NCBI GenBank assembly: GCA_008933495.1
Contig: WBUW01000011.1
Span: forward strand, 1 to 18,882
DNA from: Pseudorhodoplanes sp.
GTDB lineage: Bacteria > Pseudomonadota > Alphaproteobacteria > Rhizobiales > Xanthobacteraceae
DNA length: 18,882 bases
Direction of reading: 5' to 3'
The number at the start of each line of letters is the position of its first letter. Positions within the stretch are counted from its first letter, which is position 1. Below are positions 14,752 through 18,882 of this stretch, piece after piece. Below the pieces are notes generated by a model, which saw only the letters and a list, made by a program, of their open reading frames with translations, searched no databases and was not told the DNA's origin. Both the position numbers and the translations under genes were made by a program.

Positions 14752-15927
14752 ATGGCCCCCCGCGTTGCCGCCATTGTGCTCGCCGCCGGACGCGGCGTCC
14801 GCAGCGGAGGCGGAATACCGAAGCAATACAGGCTGTTGGACCGAGATCCGGTCGTACGCTGGAGCTTGCGGTTATTTCTTGGGCACCGCGGTGTTTCAGT
14901 GATCCAGCCCGTCATTGCCGAGGGCGACGATGCGCTGTTTCGGGCCGCCGCGGCCGGGCTCACATTGGCGCCCCCCGTCGCGGGTGGGGCGACGCGGCAG
15001 GCCTCGGTGTTTGCGGGCCTGAGCGCCCTCCAATCACAGGTGCCGGACCTCGTCCTGGTTCACGATTCGGCCAGGCCATTTGTAACGGCGGATCTCGTCG
15101 ATCGCGCGATCGCGGCGGGCTGCGACCACGATGCCGCCATCCCGGCATTTCCGGTAACCGATACGATCAAGTCGGTCGACGCCGACGGGCGCGTCCTGAC
15201 AACCCCGGATCGCGCCGCGCTGCGCGCGGTGCAGACCCCGCAAGCCTTCCGCTATTCGCTCCTGCTTGCGGCTCATCGCCGTGCGGCGGCGGCGGGCCGC
15301 GACGATTTCACCGATGACGCCGCGCTTGCCGAATGGGCGGGGATGAGCGTTATGACGTTTCCCGGAGACCCGCATAACGTGAAACTGACGACGGTCGACG
15401 ATCTGGCGCGGGCCCAGGCTGCGCTCAGCGACATCCGCACCGGGATGGGGTTTGACGTTCATGCGTTCGGTGACGGTGATCATGTGGTGCTCGGCGGCAT
15501 TGCGATTGCGCACCCGCGTGGTCTCACCGGCCATTCCGACGCGGATGTCGTCCTGCATGCGCTTGTCGATGCCATTCTGGGCGCGCTGTCCGACGGCGAC
15601 ATCGGCACTCATTTTCCGCCGTCCGATCCGCAATGGCGCGGGGTCTCCTCGGATCGTTTCCTTGCGTTCGCCGCACAGCGCGTGGTCGCGCGCGGCGGGC
15701 GAATCGCGCATCTCGACGTGACGGTCGTATGCGAAGCGCCGAAAATCGGCCCGCATCGCGACGCCATGCGGCAGCGGATCGCCGCGATCGCGGACATTGC
15801 GCCCGATCGGGTGGCGGTCAAGGCCACCACCAGCGAGGGACTGGGTTTTACCGGACGCGGTGAAGGCATTGCCGCCTTCGCCCAGGCCACGGTTCGGCTA
15901 CCCTGGAGCGGCAACGATGCGCGATGA
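14752..15927 (+). CDS. ispDF: Bifunctional IspD/IspF enzyme of the MEP isoprenoid pathway
   Basis: A 391-residue fusion. Residues 1-225 are IspD (2-C-methyl-D-erythritol 4-phosphate cytidylyltransferase) with the CTP-binding loop VLAAGRGVRSGGGIPKQY, the segment LVHDSARPFV and K211 in HNVKLTTVDDL. Residues 229-391 are IspF (2-C-methyl-D-erythritol 2,4-cyclodiphosphate synthase) with metal ligands D235, H237 and H269 (GFDVHAF, HSDADVVLHALVDA) and the C-terminal KATTSEGLGFTGRGEGIAA. The fusion covers non-consecutive steps of the pathway, with IspE between them, and is characteristic of alphaproteobacteria and epsilonproteobacteria. The frame is open from a TTG at 14659, but I chose the ATG at 14752 because the IspD fold begins there and an AGGAG lies about nine bases upstream. 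The end overlaps cinA by 11 bases. Confidence 0.95.
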   Translation: MAPRVAAIVLAAGRGVRSGGGIPKQYRLLDRDPVVRWSLRLFLGHRGVSVIQPVIAEGDDALFRAAAAGLTLAPPVAGGATRQASVFAGLSALQSQVPDLVLVHDSARPFVTADLVDRAIAAGCDHDAAIPAFPVTDTIKSVDADGRVLTTPDRAALRAVQTPQAFRYSLLLAAHRRAAAAGRDDFTDDAALAEWAGMSVMTFPGDPHNVKLTTVDDLARAQAALSDIRTGMGFDVHAFGDGDHVVLGGIAIAHPRGLTGHSDADVVLHALVDAILGALSDGDIGTHFPPSDPQWRGVSSDRFLAFAAQRVVARGGRIAHLDVTVVCEAPKIGPHRDAMRQRIAAIADIAPDRVAVKATTSEGLGFTGRGEGIAAFAQATVRLPWSGNDAR

Positions 15928-16426
15928 CGATCTTGTCGCGGCGGCAAACCGGCTGCTCGCCATTTGTATGCGCAAGAAGCTGACGCTCGCCACGGCGGAA
16001 TCGTGCACCGGCGGGCTCGTCGCCGGCACGCTGACCGACGTGCCCGGGGTTTCCGGGATGCTCGATCGCGGCTTTATCACCTACAGCAACCAGGCCAAAC
16101 AGGACATGCTCGGCGTGCCGGCCGAGACGCTGAAAGCGCACGGGGCCGTCAGCCGCGAAACGGCGATTGCCATGGCCACGGGCGCCCTCGCCCACGCGCC
16201 CGTCGATCTTGCGGTCGCAATCACCGGCATTGCCGGGCCGACGGGAGGCGAAGGCGGCAAGCCGATCGGCCTCGTCCATTTTGCCGCAGCCTCGCGCACA
16301 GGCCAGCTCGTCCACCGCGAAATGCGTTATGGAAATCCGGGCCGGGCCGAAATCCGCAAGCGTTCCGTCCTGCAAGCCTTCATCATGCTGCACGATCTTG
16401 CCGAGAACGAACCCGCGCGCGCGTAA
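15917..16426 (+). CDS. pncC: CinA family protein, nicotinamide-nucleotide amidase domain
   Basis: A 169-residue protein that consists only of the CinA C-terminal domain. It has TLATAESCTGGLVAGTLTDVPG (with the catalytic serine S29 region), FITYSNQAKQDMLGV, HGAVSRETA, and AITGIAGPTGGEGGKPIGLVHFA. The domain deamidates nicotinamide mononucleotide to nicotinate mononucleotide, a step of pyridine nucleotide salvage. The N-terminal COG1058 domain of full-length CinA is absent, as is usual for the stand-alone form; this is not a truncation. The ATG at 15917 has GGAG eight bases upstream and overlaps the ispDF end by 11 bases, so the two are probably coupled. The frame extends further up but only through ispDF. 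An alternative symbol is cinA. Confidence 0.92.
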   Translation: MRDDDLVAAANRLLAICMRKKLTLATAESCTGGLVAGTLTDVPGVSGMLDRGFITYSNQAKQDMLGVPAETLKAHGAVSRETAIAMATGALAHAPVDLAVAITGIAGPTGGEGGKPIGLVHFAAASRTGQLVHREMRYGNPGRAEIRKRSVLQAFIMLHDLAENEPARA

Positions 16427-16598
16427 TCAAAGCGCGATCTGTTAAAATAATAACCGATTCCGCGTAAGATCGCACAGAAATCAAAGAATCCAGACTATGA
16501 TCCGATCAACCAGATCCGATCATGGTTTTCCGGATCGACGACGCACAACGTCATTTCGCCAGATTCGTCGGCGACGATCATGATGTGAGAATGCGTTG
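16427..16598. other. Non-coding stretch after cinA with small repeats
   Basis: No gene is evident. The 10-mer GATCCGATCA occurs at 16499-16508 and 16513-16522, and GATCCG (16513-16518) can pair with CGGATC (16531-16536) across a 12-base loop. There is no T run after this hairpin, so it is not a clear terminator for cinA. The AT-rich start (TGTTAAAATAATAA) contrasts with the neighbouring genes. Confidence 0.35.
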
Positions 16599-16638
16599 AT
16601 GTTGCTGACGTTGCGTCAATGTTGCTGACGTTGTATCA
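16599..16638 (+). repeat. Two tandem 20-base repeats upstream of phaC
   Basis: The units 16599-16618 and 16619-16638 are head-to-tail copies with two mismatches (TTG-CG-TCA versus TTG-TA-TCA). The first contains a perfect palindrome TGACG-TTG-CGTCA at 16606-16618, and the second a degenerate version. A 20-base period puts both sites on nearly the same DNA face, as expected for cooperative binding of a dimeric regulator. The regulator is not known. Confidence 0.6.
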
Positions 16639-16647
16639 GCGCCGCGC

Positions 16648-16661
16648 TTGACCCAGATCAA
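16648..16661 (+). promoter_or_regulatory. FNR/FixK-type box upstream of phaC
   Basis: TTGAC-CCAG-ATCAA is a near-perfect match to the TTGAT-N4-ATCAA site recognised by FNR, FixK and related Crp/Fnr regulators, and the symmetry extends one base each side (C...G). It ends 32 bases before the phaC ATG. Control by oxygen or nitrogen oxides through such a regulator is inferred. Confidence 0.7.
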
Positions 16662-16663
16662 GG

Positions 16664-16684
16664 TTGCAGACCGCGTGGCTGCAA
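16664..16684 (+). promoter_or_regulatory. Inverted repeat TTGCAG-N9-CTGCAA before phaC
   Basis: Perfect 6-base arms (16664-16669 and 16679-16684) surround a 9-base spacer, between the FNR-type box and the start codon. TGC/GCA-rich symmetric sites are, as I recall, the type bound by the PHA repressor PhaR (AniA), though the spacer here is longer than in sites I remember. The arms may also include a -35-like element; AAGAAT at 16686-16691 would be its -10. Confidence 0.4.
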
Positions 16685-16693
16685 TAAGAATTT

Positions 16694-18571
16694 ATGACAA
16701 ATTTAGCTTTGGCGACCCAACACAGGCGGGACTTGCCGGACCGCGGCGATCCGCAGCCCGCAGCGCCGGTATTTGCCACCCCGCCTGCATCGCCGGAAAA
16801 GCCGCACGCTGAACGGCCGGTGCCGCACGAGGCAAGCGACGGCGCGCCGCCCCGCACCGATCTTGACCGGCTGGTGCGCGCGGCCATCGTGCGTGCGACG
16901 CAAGGCCGTTCGCCGGTCTCGCTGATGACCGCCTATGTCGACTGGCTCGCGCACCTGGCGGTTACGCCCAGCCTGCAACAGCGCCTGGCCGGTCTTGCCG
17001 TCGAACGATCCATTCAGCTTTCGCAATATGCCGCGCGCTGCGCACTCTGCGGTCGCGAGGCGGCGCCGGCCAAGTGCGTGGAGCCGCTGCCGCAGGATAA
17101 ACGATTTTCGGACCCGGCGTGGTCGACATGGCCGTTCAACATCCTCCATCAGGCGTTCCTGATGCAGCAGGATTGGTGGCAACAGGCCACGACGCAGGTT
17201 CCGGGTGTGTCCCGCCACAATGCGCAGGAAATGGCCTTCACTGTCCGCCAGATTCTGGACCTGTGGGCTCCGAGCAATATCTTCGCGACCAATCCGGTCG
17301 TGTTGCGCAAGACCTGGGAGACCGCCGGCAAGAATCTCGTTGACGGCGCCGTCAATTTTCTCGACGACGCGCAACGCGCGATGGCGGGGCGCCCGCCGGT
17401 CGGGGCCGAGAACTACAAGGTCGGCGAGACGATCGCCTGCACCCCGGGCGCGGTGGTGTTCCGCAACGACCTGATCGAGCTCATTCAATACAAGCCGGCA
17501 ACTGGAACGGTCCATCCCGAGCCGATCCTGATCGTGCCGGCCTGGATCATGAAATATTACATTCTCGACCTGTCGCCGGACAATTCGCTGGTGCGCCACC
17601 TCGTTGCCGCCGGCCATACCGTCTTCATGGTGTCGTGGCGAAATCCAGGTCCCGAACAGCGCGACCTCGGCATGGACGATTATCTGACGCGCGGCATCGA
17701 CGCGGCGCTCGCAATAGTCAAAGCCATTGTTCCGGATCGGCCGGTTCATGCGATGGGCTATTGCCTCGGCGGTACGCTGCTTGCGATCGCGGCGGCCGCG
17801 CTTGGCCGCAAGGACGACAAGTCGCTGAAAACGCTCACCCTGCTCGCGGCCCAAACCGATTTCGCCGACGCCGGCGAACTGACGCTCTTCATCGACGAGA
17901 GCGAGGTCAGCTTCCTGGAAGACCTGATGTGGCAACAGGGTGTGCTCGATGCCGGACAGATGGCCGGCGCTTTCCGGCTGCTGCGCTCGAACGATCTCAT
18001 CTGGTCGCGGCTGGTGCGCGACTATCTGCTGGGCGGGCGAACCGCGATCTCGGACCTGATGGCCTGGAATGCGGACGCCACGCGCATGCCCTACCGCATG
18101 CACAGCGAGTATCTGCGGCGGCTGTTTCTCAACAACGATCTGGCGGCCGGCCGCTACGTGGTCGACGGCACGCCGGTCGGCTTGTCGAATATCAATGTGC
18201 CGATGTTCGTGGTCGCCACCGAATGGGATCACGTCGCGCCGTGGAAATCGGTCTACAAGATTCATCTGCAAGCCGACGTCGACATTACGTTCGCGCTCAC
18301 GGGCGGCGGCCACAATACCGGGATCGTCAATCCGCCGAAAGGTTCGCGGCGCGAATACCGGACCGGGACGCATGCCCATACCGCACCCTATGTCGCGCCC
18401 GAGCAATGGTTCGCCAGCCGTCAGCCGGTTTCCGGCTCATGGTGGCAGGCCTGGTGCAAATGGCTGACCGAGCATTCGTCCGCGCCGGTTGCCCCGCCGG
18501 CGATCGGGGCGCCCGCGCGCGGGATCGTGCCTGTTTGCGAAGCGCCCGGTCGTTACGTTCTTGAACGGTAA
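16694..18571 (+). CDS. phaC: Class I poly(3-hydroxyalkanoate) synthase
   Basis: A 625-residue alpha/beta-hydrolase-fold polymerase. Residues about 60-330 form the PhaC N-terminal domain. The catalytic domain has the lipase-like box GYCLGG with nucleophile C357, D512 in TEWDHVAPW and H540 in GGGHNTGIVNPP. Spacing D512 to H540 (28) equals that of the Cupriavidus necator enzyme (D480, H508). It joins hydroxyacyl-CoA units into polyester at the granule surface. The first 60 residues are proline- and charge-rich and look poorly conserved, and the protein is longer at the N-terminus than C. necator PhaC. The ATG at 16694 has only a weak ribosome site (AAGAA), and the upstream regulatory sites would place transcription start near it, so a start further down (for example TTG at 16733 or GTG at 16820) is possible. 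A phasin-like gene follows. Confidence 0.93.
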   Translation: MTNLALATQHRRDLPDRGDPQPAAPVFATPPASPEKPHAERPVPHEASDGAPPRTDLDRLVRAAIVRATQGRSPVSLMTAYVDWLAHLAVTPSLQQRLAGLAVERSIQLSQYAARCALCGREAAPAKCVEPLPQDKRFSDPAWSTWPFNILHQAFLMQQDWWQQATTQVPGVSRHNAQEMAFTVRQILDLWAPSNIFATNPVVLRKTWETAGKNLVDGAVNFLDDAQRAMAGRPPVGAENYKVGETIACTPGAVVFRNDLIELIQYKPATGTVHPEPILIVPAWIMKYYILDLSPDNSLVRHLVAAGHTVFMVSWRNPGPEQRDLGMDDYLTRGIDAALAIVKAIVPDRPVHAMGYCLGGTLLAIAAAALGRKDDKSLKTLTLLAAQTDFADAGELTLFIDESEVSFLEDLMWQQGVLDAGQMAGAFRLLRSNDLIWSRLVRDYLLGGRTAISDLMAWNADATRMPYRMHSEYLRRLFLNNDLAAGRYVVDGTPVGLSNINVPMFVVATEWDHVAPWKSVYKIHLQADVDITFALTGGGHNTGIVNPPKGSRREYRTGTHAHTAPYVAPEQWFASRQPVSGSWWQAWCKWLTEHSSAPVAPPAIGAPARGIVPVCEAPGRYVLER

Positions 18572-18573
18572 GC

Positions 18574-18595
18574 GCGTCCGGCGCGCGCCGGACGC
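18574..18595 (+). terminator. Perfect 22-base palindrome between phaC and the phasin gene
   Basis: The sequence starting three bases after the phaC stop is fully self-complementary over 22 bases (each arm GCGTCCGGCGC). As RNA it would form a very stable stem with almost no loop. No T run follows, so it is not a standard intrinsic terminator. It may protect the 3' end of phaC mRNA or partly stop transcription, so that phaC and phasin levels differ. Confidence 0.4.
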
Positions 18596-18631
18596 AAGGG
18601 AGTAGCGTTCGGTCCAAACAAGGAGGTCGTC

Positions 18632-18882
18632 ATGTACGGCTGGAATTGGAATGAGCAGTTCAACACGCTGCAGCGCGCGTGGCTTCCGACATCCGCTGTG
18701 CCGGAGGCCGTTGCCAAGAATGCCTGCCTGTTCTGGCAGAACCAGGAAAAGCTGCTGACCGCGATGGAAGCATTTTCGCGCGGTTGGTTCGAGCGCCGCC
18801 ACCGCGGCACGCGCGCGGCGCTGGAGGCCGCCGAGTGCATGTGCCATGCCGAGACGCCGGTCGAGGCGCTGCGCGCCTATCA
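18632..18882 (+). CDS. Phasin-like PHA granule-associated protein, N-terminal part (runs off window)
   Basis: An open frame of 83 codons with no stop before the window end. It begins MYGWNWNEQFNTLQ and continues with a helical, amphipathic stretch FWQNQEKLLTAMEAFSRGWF and then ERRHRGTRAALEAAECMC and ETPVEALRAYQ. The pattern of aromatic residues in a helix (FWQNQEKLL...GWFERRH) followed by TRAALEAA resembles phasin-family proteins, which coat polyhydroxyalkanoate granules and help PhaC. The start is firm: AAGGAGGT ends four bases upstream of the ATG, the strongest ribosome site in the window, as expected for an abundant structural protein. The position 60 bases after phaC supports the role. 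Family assignment rests on motif appearance and context and would need the missing C-terminal half. Confidence 0.75.
   Translation, partial: MYGWNWNEQFNTLQRAWLPTSAVPEAVAKNACLFWQNQEKLLTAMEAFSRGWFERRHRGTRAALEAAECMCHAETPVEALRAY

Noticed and set aside
15917..16426. Truncated CinA pseudogene
   Set aside because: The stand-alone C-terminal amidase domain is a normal, common gene form, with its own start and ribosome site and all expected motifs.
16495..16581. 28-codon minus-strand frame starting MIVADESGEM and ending WLIGS
   Set aside because: It reads somewhat like protein but has no ribosome site, no recognisable family and sits in a region of repeats. It could be the tail of a lost gene; evidence is too thin.
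16489..16640. CRISPR-like array suggested by repeats before phaC
   Set aside because: There are only two contiguous 20-base copies and no spacers or cas genes; the pattern fits tandem operator sites.

Overview
The window is GC-rich and densely coded. It looks like a chromosomal segment of an alphaproteobacterium of the order Hyphomicrobiales (Rhizobiales), probably near Bradyrhizobium, Rhodopseudomonas, Pseudolabrys or Xanthobacteraceae. The reasons are a dusB(nifR3)-ntrB-ntrC-ntrY-ntrX series in line with hfq-hflX, a fused ispDF gene, a stand-alone CinA C-terminal domain gene, a short alpha-type Hfq, and a palindromic repeat at 3151-3226 of a kind I recall as common in Bradyrhizobium-like genomes. 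The assignment rests on gene order and protein appearance, not on a database search.

Layout. At 1-2009 (+ strand) lie the end of metG, a TatD-family nuclease and a PhnP-like metallo-beta-lactamase-fold hydrolase, packed as an operon. A 256-base gap with a palindrome leads to mazG (+, 2266-3105). hflX and hfq converge on mazG from the minus strand, and the repeat sits between the stop codons of mazG and hflX. Next on the minus strand is a PLP-dependent class IV (D-amino-acid-type) aminotransferase. At 5923-6427 there is debris: the 3' end of an IS630-type transposase joined directly to the 3' end of an MBL-fold hydrolase gene that also carries a frameshift. An exported SGNH/GDSL hydrolase gene (minus) follows. 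The block 7131-14592 (minus) is the nitrogen-regulation cluster, transcribed dusB, ntrB, ntrC, ntrY, ntrX. A divergent promoter region separates it from ispDF and cinA (+). The last part is a PHA synthase gene (phaC) with an elaborate upstream region, followed by the start of a phasin-like gene that runs off the window.

How the parts fit. NtrB/NtrC sense and respond to nitrogen status, NtrY/NtrX is the paired membrane kinase and regulator, DusB modifies tRNA, and Hfq and HflX act in RNA-based regulation and ribosome rescue. MazG and the small hydrolases are housekeeping cleanup enzymes, and IspDF supplies isoprenoid precursors. PhaC and the phasin make and coat polyhydroxyalkanoate granules. 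An FNR/FixK-type box in front of phaC suggests that polymer synthesis is tied to low oxygen.

I found no convincing undescribed system. Most of the window is conserved core. The places most worth a second look are the phaC control region (16599-16693), the decayed junction at 5942-6412, and the NtrX regulator, which has lost the sigma-54 contact motif.
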